Source of the DNA: Microlunatus sp. Gsoil 973
GTDB taxonomy: Bacteria; Actinomycetota; Actinomycetes; Propionibacteriales; Propionibacteriaceae
Length of the DNA: 64,000 nucleotides
Reading direction: 5' to 3'
Assembly (NCBI RefSeq): GCF_009707365.1
Contig: NZ_CP046122.1
Location: 2,108,001-2,172,000 of the forward strand
The position numbers and the translations under genes are program-made. The notes under the pieces are model-generated. The model was not told the DNA's origin. It searched no databases and saw nothing but the letters and a program-made list of their open reading frames with translations. Position 1 is the first letter of the stretch. Every line of letters begins with the position of its first letter. Below are positions 18,993 through 31,012 of this stretch, in pieces.

Positions 18993-19626
18993 GTTCACTC
19001 CCGTCCGGCCGATCTGGTGCGTCCGCGCCACTCGTCGGTGGCGCACTGTTGCGCAATGCCGTGCGGCGCACCCTGTTGGCCTCCACCACGTAGTCCACAC
19101 CGGTCACCACCGTGACGACGAAGGCGGCAGCCATCACCACCCAGCCCAGCGGCAGCAACCAGTCCGGCAGCGGCAGCAACAGCAGACCGAGGGCCAGGGC
19201 CTGCAGCACTGTCTTGATCTTGCCGCCCCGGCGGGCGGCCATCACGCCGTAGCGCAGCACGACGAAGCGCAACAGGGTGATACCCCATTCGCGGACCAGA
19301 ATCACGATGGTCACCCACCACCACAGCTCCCCGATGATCGACAGGCCGATGAAGGCCATTCCGGTGAGCGCCTTGTCGGCGATGGGATCGGCGAGTTTCC
19401 CGAACGTCGTGATGATGTCGTACTTGCGTGCGATCCGGCCGTCCAGGAAGTCGGTGAAGATCGCGAGCACGAAGATCACCGCGGAGGCGATCCGCCAGCC
19501 GGTCTGATGAGGGTGGCTGAGCAGCACGATCGCGAACAGCGGAACCAGCACCAGCCGGAAGGCGGTGAGCGCATTGGGGATGTTCCACGCCGAGGGCTTG
19601 GCATCCTGGTTCGCCGTCGAGCTCAT
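18985..19626 (-). CDS. pgsA: CDP-diacylglycerol-glycerol-3-phosphate 3-phosphatidyltransferase
   Basis: 213 residues with about five hydrophobic segments. The CDP-alcohol phosphotransferase motif D-G-x2-A-R-x8-G-x3-D-x3-D is visible in [11 protein letters not shown] followed by [11 protein letters not shown]. The enzyme makes phosphatidylglycerophosphate at the membrane. The ATG at 19626 overlaps the rimO stop by four bases (ATGA), so it is coupled to rimO. A hydrophilic tail rich in Asp, Arg and Pro ends the protein. Confidence 0.93.
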   Translation of the reverse strand: MSSTANQDAKPSAWNIPNALTAFRLVLVPLFAIVLLSHPHQTGWRIASAVIFVLAIFTDFLDGRIARKYDIITTFGKLADPIADKALTGMAFIGLSIIGELWWWVTIVILVREWGITLLRFVVLRYGVMAARRGGKIKTVLQALALGLLLLPLPDWLLPLGWVVMAAAFVVTVVTGVDYVVEANRVRRTALRNSAPPTSGADAPDRPDGSERD

Positions 19627-21185
19627 CGCCGCCGGCCATCTGCGACGCGCGGGCGCGCGGCGAAAAGATCGACGCCCTCGGATCCGGTGATCATCACATC
19701 GATGATGTCCCCGCGGGCGATGCCACGAAGATCACCGGCAGGTTCGAGTCGGACCACGCCGTCGACCTCGGGCCCCTGGTGTTCAGCACGGCCGACCAGC
19801 CGGCCGTCCTCCTCCGATTCGATCAACACCCGGGCACGTTCGCCGATCCTTTCCTCGGCACGCTGGGCGATGAGTTCGTCGGCAAGATCAGCGATCTCTG
19901 CACGTCGCTCCTCGATCGCATCGCTGTCGATCTTGCCGTCCATGCCGGCCGCCTCGGTCTCTTCCTCGTCCGAATATCCGAAAACCCCGATGGCATCCAG
20001 TCTCGCCGCTGTCAGGAAATCGGCAAGGGTAGCGACGTCGCGCTCGGTCTCGCCCGGGAAACCGACGATCACGTTGCTGCGAATGCCGGCCTGCGGCGCG
20101 CGCTCGCGGATCGAGTCGATCAATGCCAGGAACGAGTCGGGGTCGCCGAAGCGGCGCATCCTGCGCAGCACCGCGGCCGAGGCGTGCTGGAACGACAGGT
20201 CGAAGTACGGCACCACCTTGGGCGTGCTGGTCATCGCCTCGACCAGACCGGGTCGGGTCTCGGCCGGTTGCAGGTAGGAGACCCGGATCCAGTCCAGTTC
20301 GTCGATCTCCGACAGCCCGGCAAGCAGCTTCTCCAACAGCCGGATGTCGCCGAGGTCCTTGCCGTAGGACGATGAGTTCTCGCTGACCAGGAACACCTCG
20401 CGTACGCCTTGGGTGGTCAGCCAGTGGGCCTCGGCGACAATCTCGTCCGGGGTCCGTGAGACGTAGGCGCCGCGGAATCGTGGGATGGCGCAGAACGCGC
20501 ACCGCCGGTCGCAGCCCGCCGCCATCTTCAGCGGCGCCGAGGGGCCGGAGCCGAGCCGTCGGCGAGCGGTCCGCGGGCCGCTGGCCGGAGCCAGCCCTTC
20601 GGGCAGATCCGGTGCCGTGTGCACGCCGGGCGTCGCGACCCGTGCGCCGCGCCGCTCGACCGGGCTGATCGGCAGCAGCGTGCGCCGGTCCGTCGGAACG
20701 TGGGAGACGTGCTGCTCCCCGTGCAGGATGCCGTTGAGCTTGTCCGCGATCCGGTCGTAATCGTCGAAGCCGAGCACCGCGTCGGCCTCCGGCAGCGACT
20801 TGGCCAGTTCCTGCCCGTAGCGCTCGGCCATGCAACCGACCGCGACAACCGCCTTGGCCCGGCCGTCGGTCTTCAGGTCTGCGGCGGCCAGCAGGGTGTC
20901 GACGGAGTCCTTCTTGGCGCTCTCGATGAAACCGCAGGTGTTGACCATCACCGCGTCGGCGTCGGCCGGATCGTCGACCAGCCGGAACCCGCCATCGGCA
21001 AGTCGCCCGGCGAGTTCCTCGGAGTCCACCTCGTTGCGGGCACAGCCGAGCGTCACCAGGTGCACCGCCACCCCCGCCGAGGGGTCAGTAAATCCCTGAT
21101 TTGTGCGGCGTGTCGCGGTCTGCGTGACCGCCCGCGCCGCGTCGGACTGAGACAACGGGCGGTTATCTGCGGTGTCGGTGCTCAT
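19623..21185 (-). CDS. rimO: Ribosomal protein S12 methylthiotransferase RimO
   Basis: The radical-SAM enzyme that methylthiolates an Asp of ribosomal protein S12. The N-terminal UPF0004 domain ([31 protein letters not shown]), the radical-SAM cluster CDRRCAFC and a C-terminal TRAM-like domain are all present. The frame opens at ATG 21185, giving 520 residues, but the family normally begins about 38 residues later at [12 protein letters not shown] 21071 would give that start. The extra N-terminal codons run through copy B of the interspersed repeat without a stop, so the true start is undecided. Coupled to pgsA by a four-base overlap. Confidence 0.93.
   Translation of the reverse strand: MSTDTADNRPLSQSDAARAVTQTATRRTNQGFTDPSAGVAVHLVTLGCARNEVDSEELAGRLADGGFRLVDDPADADAVMVNTCGFIESAKKDSVDTLLAAADLKTDGRAKAVVAVGCMAERYGQELAKSLPEADAVLGFDDYDRIADKLNGILHGEQHVSHVPTDRRTLLPISPVERRGARVATPGVHTAPDLPEGLAPASGPRTARRRLGSGPSAPLKMAAGCDRRCAFCAIPRFRGAYVSRTPDEIVAEAHWLTTQGVREVFLVSENSSSYGKDLGDIRLLEKLLAGLSEIDELDWIRVSYLQPAETRPGLVEAMTSTPKVVPYFDLSFQHASAAVLRRMRRFGDPDSFLALIDSIRERAPQAGIRSNVIVGFPGETERDVATLADFLTAARLDAIGVFGYSDEEETEAAGMDGKIDSDAIEERRAEIADLADELIAQRAEERIGERARVLIESEEDGRLVGRAEHQGPEVDGVVRLEPAGDLRGIARGDIIDVMITGSEGVDLFAARPRVADGRRR
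21073..21115 (+). repeat. Interspersed 43-base hairpin repeat, copy B
   Basis: Matches copy A at 38 of 43 positions. The hairpin pair is GAGGG and CCCTG, so one stem base is mismatched. It lies antisense to the extreme 5' end of rimO, ending two bases upstream of the GTG at 21071. If rimO starts at 21185 the repeat is translated (in part as [11 protein letters not shown]); otherwise it is in the untranslated leader. Confidence 0.75.
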
Positions 21186-21299
21186 CAGGAAGCCAGTATG
21201 TCAACTGGTCTGCCCGGCACCGCATCCGGCGGTTGGCGCATTCGGTGCACCGGACGCAGCGATTCCGGCGGACCCGCGGACCCGGATCCGCCAAAGCCG

Positions 21300-21596
21300 T
21301 CAGGCGAAGCAGCGGTGGGCGGTCCACAGCCTGCCCGCCCGGACCGCCGCGGCCTCGATGAGGGCAGCCAGTTCCGGACGGTCCGGAACCCGGAACGAGA
21401 CGTATCCGGACCGGCCGCCTGCGACCGGTCTGCCGTACGCCTTGGCCGCCAGCCCGCCGTCGGGCAGCAGTCGTACGTTCAGAGTCTGCAGCTCGAACTC
21501 CCGACCGCGACGACTGTCGGTCCAACGCAGCGATTCCGGGATGTTCACGTTGATCGCGAGGGCACTCACCTCGACGGATTCCTGATCCTCCGGCAT
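21300..21596 (-). CDS. Hypothetical protein (98 aa)
   Basis: 98 residues from ATG 21596, beginning MPEDQESVEVSALAINVNIPE. It has no signal peptide or membrane segment. A central FELQTLNVRLLPDGG and GRPVAGGRSGYVSFRVPDRPEL look like beta strands with a final helix (LAALIEAAAVRAGRLW). I do not recognise the family. It lies between rimO and a divergent small gene. The codon pattern is normal for this genome and the open frame upstream is not credible protein. Confidence 0.5.
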   Translation of the reverse strand: MPEDQESVEVSALAINVNIPESLRWTDSRRGREFELQTLNVRLLPDGGLAAKAYGRPVAGGRSGYVSFRVPDRPELAALIEAAAVRAGRLWTAHRCFA

Positions 21597-21710
21597 GTTC
21601 TCATCCTCTCCCGACCCGCAGGCGGCGTGCCGGCAACAGGACCATCGGTGCGACCGGCGAGGGACCAACGCCCCTGCGCCGGTCGAAGTGCCCGACCTAG
21701 CGTGGCGTGC

Positions 21711-21977
21711 GTGACGACCGAACGCGATGTGGGTGGACGCCGTCGGAGCCGGCCCAATCCGCGCTGCCCGATCCGCGATGAGCCGTGCAATCTGTGCTTC
21801 CCCGGAGCGACCGGACCGCAGGACTGTGGTCTGGTCTACCTTGTGCAGTCCGACCCGGAACTGCGCGCGGCGCTGCACCAGACGACGCTGGCGAATCGGC
21901 GCGCAGCCGGTACGCCGACGGCCGTGGCCGGCGAGTCTCAGAGCGCGGCCCTGACCACCCGCTCGACCTCGCCGTAG
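21711..21977 (+). CDS. Small Cys-containing actinobacterial protein (possibly DUF6767)
   Basis: 88 residues from GTG 21711. The segment CPIRDEPCNLCFPGATGPQDCGLVYLVQSDPELRAAL has four cysteines in a possible metal-binding arrangement and resembles a small actinobacterial domain I recall as DUF6767. The function is unknown. The 3' end overlaps the convergent phosphotransferase-like gene by 40 bases. It is divergent from the 98-residue hypothetical protein at 21596. Confidence 0.6.
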   Translation: MTTERDVGGRRRSRPNPRCPIRDEPCNLCFPGATGPQDCGLVYLVQSDPELRAALHQTTLANRRAAGTPTAVAGESQSAALTTRSTSP

Positions 21978-22897
21978 TTGGCGAGGTTCCAGCGTGCCGT
22001 CTCGATCGTGTCGGCGAGCTGGTCCTTGTGGTCCGGCAACATCCGGCGGTGCAGCCGGCCCGACGCGACGGCCTGGTTGTAGCCGGCCTCGGCGACATTG
22101 CCGATCGTGATCAAGGCAGGCAATGCCGCAATGTCGTCGGCGGACAGCGGATTGGATCGGTGGTAGCCGCGGAGCAGTGGACCGATGTGCTGCAACCGGT
22201 CGGCGACCGGTCGGGCACGGCGCCAACGCAGCCGCATCCGGCGGGACAGATATCTGGCGACGTCCCAGATCCGCGGTGCGGTCGGCAGGTGGTCGAAGTC
22301 GATGAATGCCGCGACCTGCCCGGGCCGGCGGAGCAGGACGTTGGCCGGAGTGAGGTCGCCGTGGACCAATTGCACGGGCAGATCGGTGATCGCCTCGGTG
22401 AGCACCGGTCGACGTACGGAAAAGCCATCCCGGACATCCGGCGGGAGGGGCAGCTCACCCGACAGAGCTTCGCTCCACCGCTCGCGATAGGAGTTGGCGG
22501 GCCAGGGATAGCCCGCCAGCGCCCGGTGCAGCCGGCCGATGGCGCCGCCGACGGTCTCCTCCAGATCCAGCACCTCCGACGGCTGAAAAACGTCGGCGGG
22601 TATCCGCGGCATCAGGACGTAGGAGTCCTGGATCTCACCGGCGAACAGCCGGGCATGATCAGTGATCATGAACTCGGCCACCTCGATCCCCTCGGCGGCA
22701 AGCCGGCGGAGCACACGTGCCTCGTCGGCCACCGGGAGATTGCGCCAGGGCCCGAGCCGTTTCAGGAAGTACTCCGCTCCGCCGTCGGCGACCACCGGCC
22801 ACAGTGCGCGACCGGCCTGTTCGGGTCCGACGCAGGGGTGGGTGCCGAGCACAGTGGCCCAGGACTGCAGGACAACAGACAACGGGTTCGGGGGCAT
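21938..22897 (-). CDS. Aminoglycoside phosphotransferase-fold kinase
   Basis: 319 residues of the APH/choline-kinase superfamily. The catalytic loop is VHGDLTPANVLL and the metal-binding motif is FIDFDHLP, in the right order; the N-lobe includes YFLKRLGPW. Such proteins phosphorylate small molecules, including homoserine, fructosamine or antibiotics, so resistance should not be assumed. It starts at ATG 22897 and stands alone between the small Cys protein and the nucleotidyltransferase. Confidence 0.8.
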   Translation of the reverse strand: MPPNPLSVVLQSWATVLGTHPCVGPEQAGRALWPVVADGGAEYFLKRLGPWRNLPVADEARVLRRLAAEGIEVAEFMITDHARLFAGEIQDSYVLMPRIPADVFQPSEVLDLEETVGGAIGRLHRALAGYPWPANSYRERWSEALSGELPLPPDVRDGFSVRRPVLTEAITDLPVQLVHGDLTPANVLLRRPGQVAAFIDFDHLPTAPRIWDVARYLSRRMRLRWRRARPVADRLQHIGPLLRGYHRSNPLSADDIAALPALITIGNVAEAGYNQAVASGRLHRRMLPDHKDQLADTIETARWNLANYGEVERVVRAAL

Positions 22898-23030
22898 GAC
22901 GAGAACACCTCATGATCGAGATCGGTCGGGGCCGACGATGAGTCGTCGCGGATCGTGGCCAGACGTGGTGCCCGGGCGAGAACAGGAAAGCACAGGGCGT
23001 CGCGGCAATGCACGACTCAGGTGATGCAGA

Positions 23031-23662
23031 TCACAAGACGTCCAGCCAGGTGTGGCCGGGGTCGGTGAGCTCGATCGCCCATCGCAGCCAGGACCGATCG
23101 GCCGTGTCCAACAGCGGAAGCGCCGCACCGAAATCCTGTTGGTCCTTCGGCCGGAGGCGACGTGCCTTGTGCAGCAGCTGGATCTCCGGGCGCAGGTAGC
23201 TGATGCCGTCCCGTGACCAGAGGATCTGATCAACTGCACGGGTGATCCGCCGGTCCCGCTTGAAGACCCAGGTGTCTGCCCGGACGTCCATCAGGATGAT
23301 GTCGTATTCCCACGGGTCGGCCCCGCCGCCCGCGCCCAGACGTTCTCGCAGGTGGTGGGCAGCTGGTCGTTCTCGGCATCCTCGGGCAGCAGCAGGCGAA
23401 GCGTCTCCTGATCAGCAGCCCAGAGGTCGATCCGTCCGGCAAGATGTCGCCGCAAGGACGGCAGCTCGTGACGCGGAATGCTCGGGTCGATGTCGTCATG
23501 ATCACGGGAGACCCCGGTGTACGCCTCGATCGCCCAGCCTCCGGCGATCCACCAGCGGCCGGGATAGCCGGTCATCATCGCGGCCACGTCGGCCGGAGTG
23601 CGGGCACGCCACGGACCGTAGATCCGAAGGATCTCGGCCTTGGTCAGATCGCCGGCGGGCAC
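23031..23662 (-). CDS. Nucleotidyltransferase-fold protein (AadA/DUF-like), frameshifted
   Basis: Frame one (from 23662) contains WWIAGGWAIEAYTGVSRDHDDID, a GG-W-x-D-x-D nucleotidyltransferase pattern, and ends with about 20 out-of-frame residues. Frame two continues (R)GGGADPWEYDIILMDVRADTW to VLLHKARRLRPKDQQDF and the stop at 23031. One missing G in the run read as CCC at 23329-23331 restores a single protein of about 210 residues. The fold resembles aminoglycoside nucleotidyltransferase-like and MNT-type proteins; the substrate is unknown. The stop lies just downstream of the phosphotransferase-fold gene start region. Confidence 0.7.
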
Positions 23663-23677
23663 GACGCGACGCTGTCG

Positions 23678-26329
<2,652 letters not shown>

Positions 26330-26447
26330 GGGCCCTAAGGTACGCCATCCGCCCCATCCGTCACTCCGGTTACACGCCGCAACCTGCCGGACTCGCGGCG
26401 GACCGGCCGCCGAAGCGTTGTGCCACCGGCTGGCTAGGCTCGCGTCC

Positions 26448-27011
26448 GTGGGCGATCCTGCGGCGCGAACCTTCCTGATCACCGGCGGCGTACGCTCCGG
26501 AAAGTCCTGGTACGCCGAGCAGCTTGTCGCGGGGTTGACCGGGCCGGTCAGCTACGTCGCGACCGGGCCGCAACCGGGTCCGGACGATCCGGAATGGTCC
26601 GCCCGGATCGCAGAGCACCGGTCCCGGCGCCCGGCCGACTGGTCGACCGTCGAGACCCTCGATCTGGCGACGACCCTGGTCAACGCGCCCGGCCCGGTGC
26701 TGATCGACTGTTTCGGCACCTGGCTCACCGCGGTGATCGACGAGCTGGACGGCTGGGACCGACCGGTCCTGCAGTGGAAGCCCGATTTCGACCTGCGGTT
26801 CGCACGGGTGCTCACGGCGTGGCGCAGTTCGAGCCGGCCGATCGTCGCCGTGAGCAACGAGGTGGGCTGGGGTGTGGTGCCTGCCTACCGCTCCGGTCGG
26901 GTGTTCGCCGATCTGTTGGGCGAGGTGAACCGCAGCATCGCCGACGTCAGTGATCGACTCGTGTTGATGGTGGCGGGCCGGCCACTGGTCATCCCCGACG
27001 AACGTCAGTAG
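26448..27011 (+). CDS. cobU: Adenosylcobinamide kinase/guanylyltransferase
   Basis: 187 residues from GTG 26448. The P-loop [16 protein letters not shown], the [16 protein letters not shown] block with the guanylylated His, and [24 protein letters not shown] near the end are diagnostic of CobU/CobP. It converts adenosylcobinamide to GDP-cobinamide. It is convergent with cobS, overlapping it by seven bases, while divergent from ftsK. With cobS and cobT it forms the late nucleotide-loop assembly step for cobalamin; no cobalamin riboswitch was seen in front of it. Confidence 0.93.
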   Translation: MGDPAARTFLITGGVRSGKSWYAEQLVAGLTGPVSYVATGPQPGPDDPEWSARIAEHRSRRPADWSTVETLDLATTLVNAPGPVLIDCFGTWLTAVIDELDGWDRPVLQWKPDFDLRFARVLTAWRSSSRPIVAVSNEVGWGVVPAYRSGRVFADLLGEVNRSIADVSDRLVLMVAGRPLVIPDERQ

Positions 27012-27769
27012 CTCAGAATCATCCCGGCGGCCATGATCGTCGCCGTGATCTCCACGGCCGCGCCGAGGACGTCACCGGTCACGCCGCCGAACCGTTTGAT
27101 CGCATGCCGGACCAGCAGCATGCATCCGGTGTAACCGGCCATGGCGGCGATCACCCCGACCTGCGCACCCGACGGCCCGCGATCCAGCGCGCCGGCCACC
27201 GCCAACACCATGATCGACACCAAGCCGATGATCACCGCCGCAGGCACCGGGATGCTGCCGGCGACCGTCGCCCCCAGCCCGTCCGGTCTTGCCGACGGCA
27301 CCGATCGCGCACAACTCACCGCCAGCGCCGTCCGGGACAGGCAGATGATCACCGCAACGACCAGTGCACCCGTGGCGTCCTCGGCCAACACGCCGAAGCC
27401 GTACGCCTGGAGCCCGACCGTGATGATCATCGCGGTGACACCCATCGGGCCGACGTCACCGCGGCGCATGATCGACAGTGCCCGATCCCGGTCCCAGCCG
27501 GAACCGAATCCGTCGACCGTGTCGGCCAGACCGTCCAGGTGGAAGGCCCGCGTGCCGAGTGCCAGCGTCGCGACACCGAGCAACCCCGCCACGGCTGCCG
27601 GGGCGTGCAGCAGGCGGACGCCCCAGATCACCGCGGCGACCAGGATCGCGATCGGCAGCACGGCCACCGGTGCCCACACCATCATCGCCGGCGCGGACCG
27701 CCGGTCGAATCGTCCGCCGCGTATCGGCAGGACCGTCAACAGCCCGGCCGCCGACAGCAACGCCCTCAT
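27005..27769 (-). CDS. cobS: Adenosylcobinamide-GDP ribazoletransferase
   Basis: 254 residues, a polytopic membrane protein with about six hydrophobic segments. The family signature FHLDGLADTVDGFGSGWDRDRALSIMRRGDVGPMG is complete. It joins adenosylcobinamide-GDP to alpha-ribazole at the membrane. ATG 27769 lies 19 bases after the cobT stop, so the two form an operon with cobT first. The 3' end overlaps the convergent cobU by seven bases. Confidence 0.93.
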   Translation of the reverse strand: MRALLSAAGLLTVLPIRGGRFDRRSAPAMMVWAPVAVLPIAILVAAVIWGVRLLHAPAAVAGLLGVATLALGTRAFHLDGLADTVDGFGSGWDRDRALSIMRRGDVGPMGVTAMIITVGLQAYGFGVLAEDATGALVVAVIICLSRTALAVSCARSVPSARPDGLGATVAGSIPVPAAVIIGLVSIMVLAVAGALDRGPSGAQVGVIAAMAGYTGCMLLVRHAIKRFGGVTGDVLGAAVEITATIMAAGMILSY

Positions 27770-27788
27770 CGGCCCATGTCCGACAGAC

Positions 27789-28817
27789 CTAGAGATCCGA
27801 CAGCAGTGCCATGTCACGCAGCAGCAGCACCGCCGAGCGGAGCAGCGGTACCGCGGCGAGCGCCCCGCTCCCCTCCCCCAGCCGCAGCTGCGCGTCCAGG
27901 ACGGGAACAAGATCGAACTTCTCCAGCGCAAGACGTTGCCCGGGCTCGGTCGAGCGGTGGCCGGCGCGGCACCAGCCGATCACCCCCGGTTCGAGATCCT
28001 CCGCGGAGACGGCCTCGGCGACCGCGATCAGACCGTCGAGCAGGATCGGCAGCCGGGCCTTCGCCGCGGTGACCATTGCTGCGACGCCGGCCACCAGATC
28101 GGCAGATCCCAGCGCGAGGAGCCGCTGCCGGGGATCCTGTGCCCGGTCGCCGACCCGTTGCAGTGCGAGGCGGACGAGTTCGGTCTTGTGCTGCAGCGCC
28201 TCACCGGTAACGCCCGTCCCGGCCCCGGTGACCAGTTCGGCGGGAAGTCCCAGGGAGGCGGCGATCAGGCACGCCGCGGGCGTGGTGTTGCCGATACCGA
28301 GATCACCGATGATCAACAGGTCCGTACCGTCGGCGATCAGACTCTCGATGATCGCGACCCCCGCATCCCAGGCGCGGCGCGCATCGACCTCGGTCAGTGC
28401 GTCCTCCAGGTGCACCGCACCCGAGGACCGGCGGATCTTGTAGCGGGTGATCTGCTCAGGCAGGCCGTCAAGCTCATCATCGACGCCCAGATCGTGGATC
28501 CGGAGGTCGACGCCATGTTGGGCGGCCAGCACCGAGGCCGCAGCCCTGCCCTGGGCGAAGGTCCGGACCATCGCCGGGGTGACGCTGCGCGGATATGCCG
28601 AGACGCCGCACTCGGCCACACCATGATCACCGGCCAGGACGACCGCCCGGACCCGGTCCAGTGGACGCGGCGGAACGCTGCCCTGACACGCGGAGATCCA
28701 GGCCGCCCACTCCTCCAGCCTGCCCAACGCTCCCAGGGGCTTGGCCAAGCCGTCGCAGCGTGCGCGGGCCAGGCGCTCGATCTCCGGATCGGGCGCCGGT
28801 ATCCCGGTCAGTGTCAT
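27789..28817 (-). CDS. cobT: Nicotinate-nucleotide-dimethylbenzimidazole phosphoribosyltransferase
   Basis: 342 residues. Recognisable blocks are KPLGALGRLE near the N-terminus, VVLAGDHGVAECGVSAYP, LIIGDLGIGNTTPAACL and the catalytic-Glu region FDLVPVLDAQLRLGEGSGA. The enzyme makes alpha-ribazole phosphate for the lower ligand of cobalamin. ATG 28817 starts the cobT-cobS unit. The ECF sigma gene ends 55 bases upstream on the same strand, so read-through is possible. Confidence 0.93.
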   Translation of the reverse strand: MTLTGIPAPDPEIERLARARCDGLAKPLGALGRLEEWAAWISACQGSVPPRPLDRVRAVVLAGDHGVAECGVSAYPRSVTPAMVRTFAQGRAAASVLAAQHGVDLRIHDLGVDDELDGLPEQITRYKIRRSSGAVHLEDALTEVDARRAWDAGVAIIESLIADGTDLLIIGDLGIGNTTPAACLIAASLGLPAELVTGAGTGVTGEALQHKTELVRLALQRVGDRAQDPRQRLLALGSADLVAGVAAMVTAAKARLPILLDGLIAVAEAVSAEDLEPGVIGWCRAGHRSTEPGQRLALEKFDLVPVLDAQLRLGEGSGALAAVPLLRSAVLLLRDMALLSDL

Positions 28818-28872
28818 GGTGCTCCTCGTCGATCAGGCCGGCCCGGGTCCAGCTCCCGGACCGCAGTCGTGC

Positions 28873-30136
28873 CTACTCTGCCCCGCGGACCGGCCGGTTG
28901 TCATCCGCGGCCTGCCCACGGCGCCGGACGAGATGCGCCCGCTCCGCCTCGTTGCCGCACAGCGCGATGGCCGCGTCGAAGGCCGCCAGCGCGCCCGGCA
29001 GGTCACCGGCCCGCCAGAGCAGTTCGGCCCGGGCCGCGGGAAGTCGGTGCCCGAGAAGCGCCACGCCGGACAGAGCGTCGAGGCCGGCCCGCGGACCGTC
29101 GGCCTCGGCCACGGCGATCGCCCGGTTGAGCCGGAGAACCGGCGAGTCGCCGAGTTCGAGCAGCTCGTCGTAACGGGCGACGATCCGGCTCCAGTTCGTC
29201 TCCTGCGTGGTCGGCGCGATCGCGTGCTCGGCTGCGATCAACGCCTGCAGCAGATAGGGCGAGGCCGGTGCGGTCGCCAACGGGGTCAGCAACTCCAGCG
29301 CTTCGGCGATCTCGTCCTGCCGCCAGCGGCCGCGGTCCTGGTCGGGCAGCAGCACCAACCGGCCGTCGCGGACCCGCGCGTCCCGGCGCGAATGCTGCAG
29401 CAGCATCAGCGCGAGCAACGCGTCCAGGTCGGACCGCTCGTAGGTCGTCGGGAGCACCGAGCGCAGCACCCGGACCAGTCGGATCGCCTCACCCGACAGC
29501 TCGGCCCGCAGCACGTCGGTGCCCGAGCCGGGCGCGTACCCGGCCGTGAACGCCAGGTAGGCGATCTCACAGACCACACCGACGCGTTCGACCAGCTCCT
29601 CACCGGGCGGAACGGTCAGGTGTTCCCCGGCGATCTTCCTGCGCGCCCGGGTAAGCCTGGCCGACATGGTCGCCGGCTGCACCAGGAACAGTCGTGCGAC
29701 GTCCTCTGTCGGTACGCCGAGAACCAGTCGCAGGGTGAGGGGCGGCGGCCGCCTCCCGGGAGAGCGTCGGGTGGGCGCAGAGCAGGACCAGTCGAAGCCG
29801 TTCGTCCACCAACGTCTCCCCGGCATCGGCCAACGTCCGGCCGCCGTCGCTGAGATCGGCGTCGACGACGAGCAAGGGGAACTTCCGGGCGGCAACCGCC
29901 TCGGCACGCATCCGGTCCAGGATGTTCCGCCGGGCGGCAGTCAGCAGCCAGGCCTGCGGATTGTCCGGAACACCGGCCGTCGGCCACACCCGGATCGCCG
30001 CCTCGAACGCCTCGCCCAGCGCGTCCTCGGCCAGATCGATCCGCCGGAACCGCGTGACGAGCAGGGCCAGGAGACGGCCCCACTCGTCGCGCAGCAGCTG
30101 TTCGAGCAGCTCCTCCAGCGGGTGATCGGCGGTCAA
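28873..30136 (-). CDS. ECF sigma factor with C-terminal extension (ECF42-like), frameshifted
   Basis: About 420 residues once one extra C (the GGGG run 29739-29742 on the + strand) is removed, joining ...HPTLSREAAAA to LTLRLVLGVPTEDVARLFLV. Sigma region 2 (RLLALLVTRFRRIDLAEDALGEAFEAA) and region 4 (VLGVPTEDVARLFLVQPATMSARLTRARRKI) are followed by a long helical C-terminal domain (TTQETNWSRIVARYDELL, LGDSPVLRLNRAIA), as in ECF42 sigma factors. The start TTG 30136 overlaps the stop of the upstream DGPF gene. No anti-sigma factor is encoded nearby; these sigma factors are thought to be controlled through the C-terminal domain and by the adjacent DGPF proteins. Confidence 0.88.
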
Positions 30137-30480
30137 TCCATTCCCACCTCGAGCACTTCGCGCACCTCGCGGCTGTACTCGTCGGGCAGCAGTGCAGCCA
30201 ACGCTAGGGCGTCGTCGCGGGTCGGGACGTCGATCAGATAGAAGCCGCCCAGTTGTTCGGTGGTCTCGGCGTACGGACCGTCCGCGATGCGACCGCCCGG
30301 CAGGACGGTACCGGCCTGTTCTGGATGGACCAGGGCTTCCCCGGCGACGATCCGGCCGCGTTCGCCGACAGCCCGGGTGAAGGCACCGAAGTCCTCGTGG
30401 ACCCGCTGTCGCTGCTGTGCGTCGGCCCGGTCCCAGCGTGCGAAGTGGTCGTCCTCGGCCATCAGGATGAGGTACTTCAT
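30133..30480 (-). CDS. YCII-related (DGPF) protein 2
   Basis: 115 residues starting MKYLILMAEDD. The family signature is ADGPYAETTEQLGGFYLIDV, the DGPF-type motif of proteins found with ECF42 sigma factors. Four-base overlaps on both sides (with the first DGPF gene and the sigma gene) make a three-gene coupled operon. The YCII fold is a ferredoxin-like dimer; the role in sigma control is known only by association. Confidence 0.9.
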   Translation of the reverse strand: MKYLILMAEDDHFARWDRADAQQRQRVHEDFGAFTRAVGERGRIVAGEALVHPEQAGTVLPGGRIADGPYAETTEQLGGFYLIDVPTRDDALALAALLPDEYSREVREVLEVGMD

Positions 30481-30911
30481 GAGTCCGCCGCTCCGCCCCC
30501 TTGATCAATACCGCCCTCATCAACACCGCCCTGATCAACACCGCCCTGATCAACACCGGCATGATCAACACATGCCCGTACCTCGATCGTGCCCTCGGCA
30601 CCGGCCAGGATGCCGCAGATCTGCAGCAGGTCGTCAAGATCATCGGACTCGACCAGGTAGAAACCGGTCAGCTGTTCGACGGTTTCGGCGTATGGACCGT
30701 CGGTGATCATCACCGCGCCGTCGGCGCCGAGACGGACCTGTTTCGCCGACCGCGAGTGGGTGAGTTCGGCGCCGCCGGTGACCTTGTGGCCGCGGGACGC
30801 CAGTGTCCGCGCGAATTCCTCATGCCGGGCATAGACCGCGGCCCGGTCCTCCGGTCCGGTCTGTTCCCAGGTGGCTTCGTCGCCCGGCAGCAGGATGACG
30901 TACTCCGTCAT
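30477..30911 (-). CDS. YCII-related (DGPF) protein 1 with repetitive C-terminal tail
   Basis: 144 residues, first gene of the ECF operon, with MTEYVILLPGDE at the start and TDGPYAETVEQLTGFYLVES as the DGPF motif. Beyond the family domain (about residue 115) it carries five imperfect copies of a pentapeptide, VDHAG-VDQGG-VDQGG-VDEGG-IDQGG, encoded by a 15-base tandem repeat. The start ATG 30911 has GGAGG-like bases just upstream. The tail is absent from the sister protein at 30133-30480 and looks like a recent slippage expansion. Confidence 0.88.
   Translation of the reverse strand: MTEYVILLPGDEATWEQTGPEDRAAVYARHEEFARTLASRGHKVTGGAELTHSRSAKQVRLGADGAVMITDGPYAETVEQLTGFYLVESDDLDDLLQICGILAGAEGTIEVRACVDHAGVDQGGVDQGGVDEGGIDQGGGAADS
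30496..30570. repeat. 15-base in-frame tandem repeat (about five units)
   Basis: Unit on the coding (minus) strand: GTTGATCAGGGCGGT, with variants. Copies differ by one to three bases. It encodes the VDQGG-type tail of the upstream DGPF protein and is in frame, so copy-number change would lengthen or shorten the tail by five residues without disrupting the operon. Confidence 0.85.
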
Positions 30912-31012
30912 GGGTCGTTCCTCCCTTGGTGATCGAGTCTGACAGAGACCATGACGTACGGCACCGGGAGATTTCGACAACGCGCGTCGGTCGTTTGCCG
31001 ACGTACCGCCCG

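Noticed and set aside
18832-20277. 481-codon rightward open frame over cinA, pgsA and rimO
   Set aside because: Low-complexity shadow; the opposite strand encodes three recognised proteins.
26330-26447. Cobalamin riboswitch ahead of cobU
   Set aside because: Gap is 118 bases and lacks a B12-box-like segment.
27141-29129. 662-codon rightward open frame across cobS, cobT and the sigma gene
   Set aside because: Shadow of three well-identified leftward genes, with Arg/Pro/Ser-biased composition.
30477-30911. Frameshift considered at the end of DGPF protein 1
   Set aside because: The repetitive tail is in frame and ends in a stop that overlaps the next start, so no indel is needed.
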